From Christensenellaceae bacterium (lineage in GTDB: Bacteria; Bacillota; Clostridia; Christensenellales; SZUA-584): a stretch of 15,224 nt of DNA. This document shows positions 1 through 6,131 of this stretch, piece after piece. The notes beneath the pieces are model-generated. The model was not told the origin of the DNA, ran no database searches, and saw only the letters and a list, made by a program, of their open reading frames with translations. How positions within the stretch are numbered: position 1 is the first letter of the stretch; each line of letters starts with the position of its first letter. The stretch is taken from positions 1 to 15,224 of the forward strand of contig JAAXZP010000126.1 of assembly GCA_012719815.1 (NCBI GenBank). Direction: 5' to 3'. The translations under genes were made by a program, and so were the position numbers.

Positions 1-1
1 C

Positions 2-766
2 ATGATCTCCGACCGAACCAAGAATAAGGACGGTGGCATCACCACTGTCAAAGAGCTGCTGCCCATTCTCGGCGTATTCCTTTTGCCTTTGGCGCTGATT
101 ATCGCCCAGCCGGACTTCGGCACCGCGATGGTATATGTGTTTACGTTCTTCACCATGCTGTTTCTGGCTCGCACCAGCTTTAAGCTGCTGCTCGGCATGG
201 TGGGCTGCGTGTGCGCGGCGCTGCCGGCGGCGTGGCTGGTGCTGGCGGACTGGCAGAAAAACCGCATCTATTCGTTCCTGGGCATTCAGACGGAAGGCAT
301 GACGGCCCAGCAGGTGGCGGACAACGCGCGCCAGGCCAACCAGGCCAAGATTGCCATCGGTTCCGGCCAGCTTAGCGGCAAAGGCTTGTTCTCGAGGGGC
401 GGGGAGAGCCGGCTGTCGCATATCGCCGAAAAACATACCGACTTTATATTCGCTTCCACGACCGAGGCGGTGGGCTTTATCGGCGCGAGGATCGTCATAC
501 TGCTGTATTTCTTGCTGATCATCCGCACGCGGTGGCTGGCCACCAAGGCCAAGGACGATTTCGGCTCGCTGATCATTGTGGGCGTGCTGGCGATGACGCT
601 GTTCCACATATTCGAAAACATCGGCATGAACATTGGTGTGATGCCGATCACCGGCATTCCGCTGCCGTTTTTCAGCTACGGGGGGTCAAACCTGCTCACC
701 AATATGATTGCGTACGGTTTGGTGATCAACGTGAGCATGCGACGACAACGGTGGAGCTTCAGCTAG
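2..766 (+). CDS. rodA: RodA, SEDS-family peptidoglycan glycosyltransferase (3' part)
   Basis: RodA polymerises lipid II into glycan strands in the membrane during cell elongation, working with a class B PBP. The 254 residues seen are the C-terminal two thirds of a protein usually about 370-420 residues long. The reading frame runs off the left edge, so the ATG at position 2 is probably internal. Visible family marks are QPDFGTA (residues 36-42) after a membrane helix, GKGLF (126-130), the HTDFIF motif (145-150) whose Asp147 matches the essential SEDS aspartate, and the C-terminal signature ITGIPLPFFSYGGSNLLTNM (216-235). The NIGMNIGVMPITG wording resembles RodA more than FtsW or SpoVE. A nitroreductase gene follows after 19 bases and may be co-transcribed. 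The PBP2 partner and minC lie about 12 kb downstream rather than beside it. Confidence 0.93.
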   Translation: MISDRTKNKDGGITTVKELLPILGVFLLPLALIIAQPDFGTAMVYVFTFFTMLFLARTSFKLLLGMVGCVCAALPAAWLVLADWQKNRIYSFLGIQTEGMTAQQVADNARQANQAKIAIGSGQLSGKGLFSRGGESRLSHIAEKHTDFIFASTTEAVGFIGARIVILLYFLLIIRTRWLATKAKDDFGSLIIVGVLAMTLFHIFENIGMNIGVMPITGIPLPFFSYGGSNLLTNMIAYGLVINVSMRRQRWSFS

Positions 767-785
767 CGTCGGAAAGGAGACAGCT

Positions 786-1619
786 ATGATGGAAGGGCAG
801 AGTGTGTTGGATCTGATACGCCGGCGGACGTCCGTACGGACGTATGACCCGCGCCCGGTGGAACCGGAGAAGCTGGATAAGCTGAAAGCATTCATGAGCG
901 CCGTAGAGAACCCGTTTGGCGCGGCGGTGCGCCTCGAGCTGGTAGAGGGCGCGTCGGGCAGGCTGGGGACGTACGGCTTCATAAGGGGCGCAAAAACGTT
1001 TTTCGGCGGCTGTGTAAAAAAGAGCGGCATGGATTTGGAGGGCTTCGGCTACGCCTTCGAGCAGGTCGTGCTGTATGCCACCGCGCTGGGTCTGGGCACC
1101 TGCTGGCTGGGCGGCACGTTCAAGCGCAGCGCGTTTGCCGAAAGGCTCAGGCCCGTTGACGAATATCTGCCCGCCGTGTCGCCGGTGGGGTATGCGTCTG
1201 ACAAGAAGTCGCTGACCGAAAAGGTGGTGGCTGCCGGGGCGGGCGCGCGCATGCGCAAGCGCTTCGGCGAAGTGTTTTTCGACGGCGCGCCGGATAAACC
1301 GCTGGTGCCGGACAACGGTGCGCTGACGACCTGCCTGGAGATGGTGCGCATCGGCCCGTCGGCGTCCAATAAGCAGCCGTGGCGCGTGATCGTGAAAGAC
1401 GGCGCAATCCATTTCTACGCGCTGATCGACAGGCGCTACGCCGGCAACACGATGTACGGGTTTACGATGCAGCGTATTGATATGGGCATTGCGGCGTGCC
1501 ATTTCGAGTTGAGCGCCCGGGAACTGGGTTTGCCGGGAGGCTTCGTGGTGGACGACCCGCATCTCATATCCGACGAGCAGGCCGCCGAAGGCTGGCGTTA
1601 CTGTTTCTCGTGGCGTTAG
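786..1619 (+). CDS. Nitroreductase-family FMN protein, TM1586 type
   Basis: This is a 277-residue probable FMN-dependent NAD(P)H oxidoreductase of unknown physiological substrate. The N-terminal RRRTSVRTY (12-20) is the usual FMN-phosphate-binding segment of nitroreductases. GLGTCWLGGTF (102-112) and the later RIGPSASNKQPWR (188-200) are also family marks. The presence of an SxSNxQPWR-like motif in the second half, followed by MQRIDMGIAACHFEL, fits the single-chain layout of the TM1586 nitroreductase subfamily (two half-folds in one polypeptide). The start at 786 has the Shine-Dalgarno sequence GGAAAGGAG at 771-779; a second ATG follows immediately at 789 and could also serve. The gene follows rodA by 19 bases. 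Its TAG stop overlaps the TAA stop of the convergent DUF4363 gene (TTAG, 1616-1619), leaving no room for an ordinary terminator. Confidence 0.85.
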   Translation: MMEGQSVLDLIRRRTSVRTYDPRPVEPEKLDKLKAFMSAVENPFGAAVRLELVEGASGRLGTYGFIRGAKTFFGGCVKKSGMDLEGFGYAFEQVVLYATALGLGTCWLGGTFKRSAFAERLRPVDEYLPAVSPVGYASDKKSLTEKVVAAGAGARMRKRFGEVFFDGAPDKPLVPDNGALTTCLEMVRIGPSASNKQPWRVIVKDGAIHFYALIDRRYAGNTMYGFTMQRIDMGIAACHFELSARELGLPGGFVVDDPHLISDEQAAEGWRYCFSWR

Positions 1620-1996
1620 AATATGTTCTCCCAGCTCAGGCAGTCGATGCAGTAAATGTGGTCCAGGTAGAATAACATCTCGTCCGTGAGCGACAGGGCC
1701 TGTGGCAGGGTGCTGCCTGTGCACAGCGCGGAGAGGCTTTGGGCTTTGGCGGAAATGGTATCCACTTCCTTGTGTTCAAAAAGCGCCTCATAGGTGCTTT
1801 TTTCCTGTTCCCACAGCGCGCCAAACTCGTCGGCTTTTTGCAGCGCCGCATCCGCGTCGCCCCGTTTAAGTGCCGTCCGCACCTGCAAAAGAGAATCCAT
1901 CAGCTTGTCGGTGGCGCCCTTGATGTACACGCTTTGCCAGATCACGCCGCCCACCAGCAGCAGTACCAGCACGGCCAGCCCGATATTCTTACCCAT
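1616..1996 (-). CDS. DUF4363 family membrane-anchored protein
   Basis: This 126-residue protein has one N-terminal membrane helix (about residues 5-21) followed by a charged, mostly helical domain. The short N-terminus, then Lys3, then the hydrophobic run fits a signal anchor with the C-terminal domain outside. Length, architecture and placement directly behind a DUF421 gene match the DUF4363 family, whose function is not known. The start codon lies inside the end of the DUF421 gene (8-base overlap), so translation is probably coupled; AAGGGA lies about ten bases upstream of the ATG on the coding strand. The C-terminus contains Cys116 and Cys119 (CIDC), a possible disulfide or metal pair. Family call is from overall resemblance and context. 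Confidence 0.7.
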   Translation of the reverse strand: MGKNIGLAVLVLLLVGGVIWQSVYIKGATDKLMDSLLQVRTALKRGDADAALQKADEFGALWEQEKSTYEALFEHKEVDTISAKAQSLSALCTGSTLPQALSLTDEMLFYLDHIYCIDCLSWENIF

Positions 1997-2693
1997 TTTT
2001 CATGCGTCCCTTAAGCTGCTTGCCCTGATAGTCCTGAATGAATACGCTGCCTGTCTCGTTGCTGGTGGCGAGGAACACCGATTTGATATGCCTGATGCCC
2101 GTCGCTTTGAGCACCCGTTCCAGTTCCGGTTGGCTGTAGCCCAGCTTCTGCAGATTTTCGGGCTTGAGCTTGCCGTCCATGATGATGTCGTAGCAAAAGC
2201 CGGGGTTTTCGGGCTTGATCTTGACATCCTCGGGCTGCAGCGGGCGCTTTTCCGGCTTGAGCATGACGGACAGATTGCCGTTGGTTTCTAGGACGGCGTA
2301 ATGGACATCGCTGATGTTCATCACATCCTTGGCGCGCAGCTGCTCCATGAGGTCGTTGAGGTTGTAGCCCATCTTTTTAAGCTCTTTATGCTGGATGACG
2401 CCCTTGTTGATGACGATGCTGGGCTTGCCCGAAAAAAGCGCGCGCAGCTTGTCGCTTTTGAGGGAGGCAAAAGCGATGACGTTGTGCAGCACCAGCAGCG
2501 TGATGATGGGCACGATGCCGTACGTGATGGGTATGCCCGCGCCTGCCATCGGCGTGGCCGCCACTTCTGCGATCATCACGGCGATTACGAAGTCAAAAGG
2601 CTGCAGCTGCCCACTCTGGCGCTTGCCCATCAGCCGCATCACCAGCATGAGGAAGAAGTATATCACAAACGTTTTGACGATGACGTTCAGCAT
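1989..2693 (-). CDS. DUF421 (YetF-like) membrane protein
   Basis: This 234-residue protein matches the DUF421 family, which includes B. subtilis YetF. It has three N-terminal hydrophobic segments (about residues 3-22, 32-50 and 57-77) and a two-part soluble C-terminal domain. The family signature MGKRQSGQLQPFDFVIAVMI (22-41) joins helices 1 and 2, and the soluble part begins with LFSGKPSIVINKG (86-98). A TTG codon at 2720 would add nine residues, but the ATG at 2693 starts at the usual family position. Neither start has a good Shine-Dalgarno sequence. It is the first gene of a two-gene minus-strand unit with DUF4363. DUF421 proteins are linked to the spore inner membrane in some bacilli; whether this organism sporulates cannot be told here. 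Confidence 0.88.
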   Translation of the reverse strand: MLNVIVKTFVIYFFLMLVMRLMGKRQSGQLQPFDFVIAVMIAEVAATPMAGAGIPITYGIVPIITLLVLHNVIAFASLKSDKLRALFSGKPSIVINKGVIQHKELKKMGYNLNDLMEQLRAKDVMNISDVHYAVLETNGNLSVMLKPEKRPLQPEDVKIKPENPGFCYDIIMDGKLKPENLQKLGYSQPELERVLKATGIRHIKSVFLATSNETGSVFIQDYQGKQLKGRMKNG

Positions 2694-2757
2694 AGTGTTA
2701 TTTTGAGCCGGCAGATGCAAAATATGTATGCGCCGTCTGCGGCTGCTTATCGCATCA

Positions 2758-2786
2758 TTGTGTTTTGGTCTGCCTGTGAGTATAAT
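2758..2786 (+). promoter_or_regulatory. Probable sigma-A promoter of the nth-obgE-yhbY operon
   Basis: A perfect -10 box TATAAT (2781-2786) sits 17 bases after TTGTGT (2758-2763), which keeps the TTG of the -35 consensus. The start codon of nth follows about 30 bases later. The 122-base gap between the divergent DUF421 and nth genes is the natural place for it. No equally clear promoter was found for DUF421 in the other direction. Confidence 0.65.
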
Positions 2787-2815
2787 AGCCGTATGGCAGA
2801 TGATGGGGAGGCGGC

Positions 2816-3442
2816 ATGAGCGACAAGACGGAGATACTCGCGAGGCTGGAGAAACATTATTTCGATGCGAGGCCGGGGCTTCATTACCGGAACGCGTTTG
2901 AACTGCTGATGGCGACGATGCTGTCCGCGCAGACCACCGACAGGCAAGTGAATCTGGTGACGCAGACGCTGTTTCAGGAATGCCCGGACGCCAAAAGCAT
3001 GCTGGCGCTGGGTCAGGAAGCGCTGGAGTCGCGCATCAAAAGCTGCGGGTTTTACCGCACCAAGGCGGCGCACATGCTGGCCACCTGCCGGATACTGGTG
3101 GAGAAATACGGCGGCGAGGTGCCGCGGACTCTGGAAGAACTGAGCGCGCTGCCCGGCGTGGGCAGAAAGACTGCCAATGTGGTGCTTTCCAACGCGTTCG
3201 GCATACCCGCGCTCGCCGTGGATACGCACGTGTTTCGGGTAGCGAACCGGCTGGGGCTTGCGCGCGCGAAAAACGTGTTGGAGACTGAGAACCAACTGAT
3301 GGAGGCGATCCCGCGGGATAAGTGGTCGGCGGCGCACCACTGGCTGATATGGCACGGGCGGCGGGTATGCGACGCGCGCAGGCCGAAATGTCCAGAGTGT
3401 TTCCTGAACGATCTGTGCCCGTGGGGAGGGAAGACTGTTTAA
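2816..3442 (+). CDS. nth: Endonuclease III, DNA glycosylase/AP lyase
   Basis: This base-excision-repair enzyme removes oxidised pyrimidines and cleaves the abasic site by beta-elimination. The 208-residue length is typical. The helix-hairpin-helix LPGVGRKTANVV (112-123) holds the catalytic Lys118, and VDTHVFRVANRLGL (135-148) holds the catalytic Asp136. The C-terminus has the [4Fe-4S] ligand pattern C-x6-C-x2-C-x5-C at Cys185, 192, 195 and 201, so the cluster loop is intact. The start has a strong Shine-Dalgarno GGGGAGG (2805-2811) four bases before the ATG. Its stop is two bases from the obgE start, which places a repair enzyme at the head of a ribosome-assembly operon. Confidence 0.97.
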   Translation: MSDKTEILARLEKHYFDARPGLHYRNAFELLMATMLSAQTTDRQVNLVTQTLFQECPDAKSMLALGQEALESRIKSCGFYRTKAAHMLATCRILVEKYGGEVPRTLEELSALPGVGRKTANVVLSNAFGIPALAVDTHVFRVANRLGLARAKNVLETENQLMEAIPRDKWSAAHHWLIWHGRRVCDARRPKCPECFLNDLCPWGGKTV

Positions 3443-3444
3443 CG

Positions 3445-4713
3445 ATGTTTGTCGATAAAGCGAGAATATTCATCAAAGCGGGGGACGGCGGCGACGGCTG
3501 CGTCTCTTTCCGCAAGGAGAAGTACGTGAACGCCGGCGGGCCGGACGGCGGTGACGGCGGCGACGGCGGCAATATCGTATTCGAAGTGGACCATTCGATG
3601 CGCACGCTGATGGACTTTGCCTATCAGCGCCGCTTTGAAGCGCAGCCGGGCGAGCGCGGCAAGAAAAAGAACATGCGCGGCAAGAACGGCGAGGACCTCG
3701 TGATCCGCGTGCCGGCGGGCACCGTTATCCGGGACGACGAGACGGGCCGCGTCGTGGCGGACATGCGCGAGGGCCGGCGCGTATTGCTGAAAGGCGGCGC
3801 AGGCGGCAAGGGCAACGCGCGCTTCGTGACGCCCACGCGGCAGACGCCCAGCTTTGCGACGCCGGGCAAAAAGACCAAGGGACGGTATGTGCGGCTGGCG
3901 CTGCTCTCCATCGCGGACGTGGGGCTTATTGGCTTTCCCAACGTCGGCAAATCCACGCTGCTGTCCGCAACCACCAGCGCCAGGCCCAAAATCGCCAACT
4001 ACCATTTCACCACGCTGGCCCCGAATCTGGGCGGGGCGCGGCGGCATGACCAGAGTTTTATTATCGCGGACATTCCGGGCCTCATTGAGGGCGCGTCGGA
4101 GGGCGCGGGGCTGGGGCACGATTTTCTGCGCCATGTGGAGCGCACGCGTATGCTGATCCATGTGCTGGACGCGTCCGGCTCCGAGGGCCGCGACGTGATT
4201 GAGGATTACGATATCATCCGGCGAGAGCTGGCGAATTACTCGCAGGCACTGACTGAGAGGCCCGAAATTGTGGCGGCCAATAAGATGGACCTGCCGGACG
4301 CGGCGGAGAACGCCAAGCGGCTGCGCGAATACCTGGAGCCGCGCGGCGTGAAGGTGTTTGAGGTATCCGCGCAGACCGGCGAGGGAGTGGACGAGCTGCT
4401 GGAAGCCACGTATCAGCTGCTGATGACGCTGCCTTTGCCCGAGCCGGTGCGCGAGGACGGCGTGGTGGAGGAATGGTCGCTGGAGAGGGACGACCAGGGT
4501 TTCGAAGTCTACGTGCAGGACGGCGTATACTATGTGGACGGTTCCGTCATCAAGGAGATCATGCTGCGCACCAACCCCAACGACCCCGACTCGATGCGGC
4601 ATTTCCAGAAACTGCTCATTGACTTCGGTGTCATCAAGGCGCTGCGCAAGGCGGGCGCGAAGACGGGCGACACGGTGTGCCTGGAAGGAATGGAATTCGA
4701 ATTTGTCGACTGA
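3445..4713 (+). CDS. obgE: Obg family GTPase
   Basis: ObgE is a GTPase of late 50S ribosome assembly and stress signalling. The 422 residues hold the glycine-rich Obg domain (1-158, with GGPDGGDGGDGG at 31-42), the G domain (about 159-330) and a C-terminal OCT domain (about 345-422). G motifs are G1 GFPNVGKST (163-171), G2 FTT (188-190), G3 DIPG (209-212), G4 NKMD (279-282) and G5 SAQ (308-310), all intact. An in-frame extension back to 3322 exists but overlaps nth and is not conserved in the family; MFVDKARIFIKAGDGGDG is the standard N-terminus. The nearest purine-rich site (GGGGAGGG, 3423-3430) is 14 bases away inside nth, so initiation is probably coupled to nth termination. yhbY follows after 16 bases. 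Confidence 0.97.
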   Translation: MFVDKARIFIKAGDGGDGCVSFRKEKYVNAGGPDGGDGGDGGNIVFEVDHSMRTLMDFAYQRRFEAQPGERGKKKNMRGKNGEDLVIRVPAGTVIRDDETGRVVADMREGRRVLLKGGAGGKGNARFVTPTRQTPSFATPGKKTKGRYVRLALLSIADVGLIGFPNVGKSTLLSATTSARPKIANYHFTTLAPNLGGARRHDQSFIIADIPGLIEGASEGAGLGHDFLRHVERTRMLIHVLDASGSEGRDVIEDYDIIRRELANYSQALTERPEIVAANKMDLPDAAENAKRLREYLEPRGVKVFEVSAQTGEGVDELLEATYQLLMTLPLPEPVREDGVVEEWSLERDDQGFEVYVQDGVYYVDGSVIKEIMLRTNPNDPDSMRHFQKLLIDFGVIKALRKAGAKTGDTVCLEGMEFEFVD

Positions 4714-4729
4714 AGAAAGGATATAACGT

Positions 4730-5017
4730 ATGCTGACCAGCAAACAGCGCGCGGCGCTGAAATCGATGGCGAACAGCCTCGATACCATACTCTATATCGG
4801 CAAGTCCGGAGTGACGGACAACGTGGTGATGCAGGCTGACGAGGCGCTGCTGGCGCGCGAGCTCATCAAGGGCAGCGTGCAGCAGAACGCTCCCCTGACC
4901 GCCAAAGAGGCGATGGACGAACTGGCCCAAGCCACGGGAGCCGAGCCGGTGGCGGCGACAGGCCGCAAGTTCGTGCTGTACCGCCCGAGGCCGGAAAACC
5001 CCACGATCCGGATATAG
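4730..5017 (+). CDS. yhbY: YhbY-like (CRS1-YhbY domain) RNA-binding protein
   Basis: This 95-residue single-domain protein binds pre-50S ribosomal RNA in characterised relatives. The whole chain is the CRS1-YhbY (CRM) domain: LTSKQRAALKSMA at the start, the GxxG-type loop GKSG (24-27), the NVVMQADEALLARELIK segment (31-47) and the closing strand GRKFVLYR (78-85). An AAAGGA Shine-Dalgarno (4716-4721) lies eight bases before the ATG. obgE-yhbY adjacency is common in Firmicutes. In many of them nadD comes next; here a TIM-barrel gene does. That gene is in the same reading frame, separated only by the TAG stop and one CCC codon. Confidence 0.93.
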   Translation: MLTSKQRAALKSMANSLDTILYIGKSGVTDNVVMQADEALLARELIKGSVQQNAPLTAKEAMDELAQATGAEPVAATGRKFVLYRPRPENPTIRI

Positions 5018-5020
5018 CCC

Positions 5021-5974
5021 GTGTATAAGCTGCTGAGCATATCCGACGACCCGTGGACAATAGGGCGGCTGGGCGGGCCGGAAGCGGTGGCCGCGGCGAT
5101 CCGGGAAAACGGGTTCGACGGCATAGAGCTGATGCGCTGGCACGACCCGCTGCCGGTTCCCGGCGTGCGCATCGTAGGGCGGCACATGCCGTACTGGCCC
5201 ACCTGCCTGGACTTTTTGCGGGGCAACGAGCGGGAGCTGCTACGGCAGTTCGACAGCATGGACAACGCCCGGCAGTATTACAGCGCGGCTTCGCGGGAGG
5301 ATTTCGTGCGGCAGCGCCGGGCCGAGCTGGAGGAAGCGGCGGCGATGGGGGCGGAGTACGCGGTGTTTCATGTCACCCATGTCGAGATGGAGCACTGCTT
5401 TACCCACCTTTTTACGTACAGCGACGCCGAGATCGTGCAGGCGTTTGTGGACCTCATCAACGAGGTGACGCAAGGGTTGGAAAACGGCGTGACGCTGCTG
5501 TTTGAGAACCACTGGTTTCCTGGGCTGAGACTGACCGACAGGACGCCGGCCGAGGCTCTGATGACAGGCTTAATCTACCCCCGCAAGGGTTTCGTGCTGG
5601 ATATCAGCCATATGATGCTGGCCGAGGGAGTGGGAACCGAGCCCGAAGCGGTGGATGCGATACTGAAGAACATCGAGTGCCTGGGCGATTTGGCAAAGAG
5701 TATCCGCGCGGTGCACCTTAACAGCGCAACGGGCGCGCAACCGCTGGATATGCGCTATCCGGCCGATGCGCCGTATGAGATGCGGCTGGCTGAGTCGTTT
5801 CGCTATGTGGGCAGTATAGACCCGCACAAGCCGTTTTTTCATGACGGCATCCGGCGGGTGATCGAGGCGGCGAATCCCGAATACCTCGTTTACGAGCTAT
5901 CGTTTGATTCGGTGCAGCAATTATCGGATATTGTCAGGAAACAGGACAATGCGCTAGAGGTCGATACCTTGTGA
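5021..5974 (+). CDS. Sugar phosphate isomerase/epimerase-like TIM barrel (AP endonuclease 2 superfamily)
   Basis: This 317-residue protein has the layout of xylose-isomerase-like TIM barrels, which usually use a divalent metal to isomerise or epimerise sugars or cyclitols. Candidate metal ligands at strand ends are Glu36 (FDGIEL), His118 (FHVTH), Glu162 (LLFENH), Asp194 and His197 (VLDISH), His232 (AVHLN) and Glu292 (VYEL). The substrate cannot be told. The start is GTG and no Shine-Dalgarno is evident; the only in-frame stop upstream is that of yhbY, three bases before, so translation is probably coupled. The stop codon lies at the edge of a 13-base tandem repeat. It may be a passenger in the obgE operon rather than a functional partner. 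Confidence 0.78.
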   Translation: MYKLLSISDDPWTIGRLGGPEAVAAAIRENGFDGIELMRWHDPLPVPGVRIVGRHMPYWPTCLDFLRGNERELLRQFDSMDNARQYYSAASREDFVRQRRAELEEAAAMGAEYAVFHVTHVEMEHCFTHLFTYSDAEIVQAFVDLINEVTQGLENGVTLLFENHWFPGLRLTDRTPAEALMTGLIYPRKGFVLDISHMMLAEGVGTEPEAVDAILKNIECLGDLAKSIRAVHLNSATGAQPLDMRYPADAPYEMRLAESFRYVGSIDPHKPFFHDGIRRVIEAANPEYLVYELSFDSVQQLSDIVRKQDNALEVDTL

Positions 5975-5997
5975 ATTGAAACGCTGAATTGAAACGC
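5972..5997 (+). repeat. Perfect 13-bp tandem duplication at a gene end
   Basis: TGAATTGAAACGC occurs twice head to tail (5972-5984 and 5985-5997). The first copy begins with the TGA stop of the TIM-barrel gene. Nothing repetitive follows, so this is an isolated duplication rather than an array. Confidence 0.85.
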
Positions 5998-6010
5998 ATA
6001 AAATCAATTC

Positions 6011-6039
6011 TTGTCGTATAACGGGTTTTATGCTATCAT
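6011..6039 (+). promoter_or_regulatory. Probable extended -10 promoter of the dehydrogenase trio
   Basis: TTGTCG (6011-6016) and TATCAT (6034-6039) are separated by exactly 17 bases. The -10 box is preceded by TGC (6031-6033), giving an extended -10 (TGnTATCAT). Transcription would start near 6046, about 22 bases before the leader terminator and 86 bases before the first gene of the trio. Confidence 0.65.
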
Positions 6040-6052
6040 AGCTCAGGAAGTA

Positions 6053-6085
6053 ATGGCAGGAGATTTGAGCCGTACCAGACTTTAG
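6053..6085 (+). CDS. Possible 10-codon leader ORF overlapping the attenuator
   Basis: ATG at 6053 opens a frame coding MAGDLSRTRL and stops at TAG 6083-6085, inside the loop of the leader hairpin. AGGAAG (6045-6050) precedes the ATG, but it is close to the start codon and near the predicted mRNA 5' end. A ribosome here would cover the left arm of the terminator. There is no run of codons for one amino acid, so classical peptide attenuation is not indicated. It may be chance. Confidence 0.2.
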   Translation: MAGDLSRTRL

Positions 6086-6106
6086 TTTGGTGCGGCTTTT
6101 TATTTT
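6068..6106 (+). terminator. Intrinsic terminator in the leader of the dehydrogenase operon (candidate attenuator)
   Basis: Left arm 6068-6080 pairs with right arm 6085-6097 as a 13-bp stem with a TTTA loop, followed by TTTTATTTT. The stem has two T-G positions (6073/6092 and 6078/6087), which pair only in plus-strand RNA and fix its direction. It lies downstream of the predicted promoter (6011-6039) and upstream of the first gene (6132). It could end the upstream operon, condition the downstream one, or both. In B. subtilis, glp leader terminators are overridden by the antiterminator GlpP with glycerol-3-phosphate; use of that mechanism here is inference. Confidence 0.8.
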
Positions 6107-6131
6107 GGGAATTGCCGGGAAGGGGAGAGAC

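Noticed and set aside
759..1724. 321-codon minus-strand frame opposite the nitroreductase
   Set aside because: Shadow of the nitroreductase, which has matching FMN-site motifs and a good ribosome site.
2721..2815. Promoter for the DUF421 gene overlapping the nth -10 box on the other strand
   Set aside because: TATTAT can be read on the minus strand but no acceptable -35 box lies at the right distance.
3322..3444. In-frame 41-codon N-terminal extension of obgE
   Set aside because: Lies inside nth, has no family resemblance, and MFVDKARIF is the standard Obg start.
3537..3571. Short GGCGGNGAC-type repeats in obgE
   Set aside because: They encode the normal glycine-rich loops of the Obg fold, not an independent repeat element.
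3439..4788. 449-codon open frame on the minus strand opposite obgE
   Set aside because: It is antisense to a clear, complete obgE and is explained by GC-rich codon use; its protein shows no recognisable motif.
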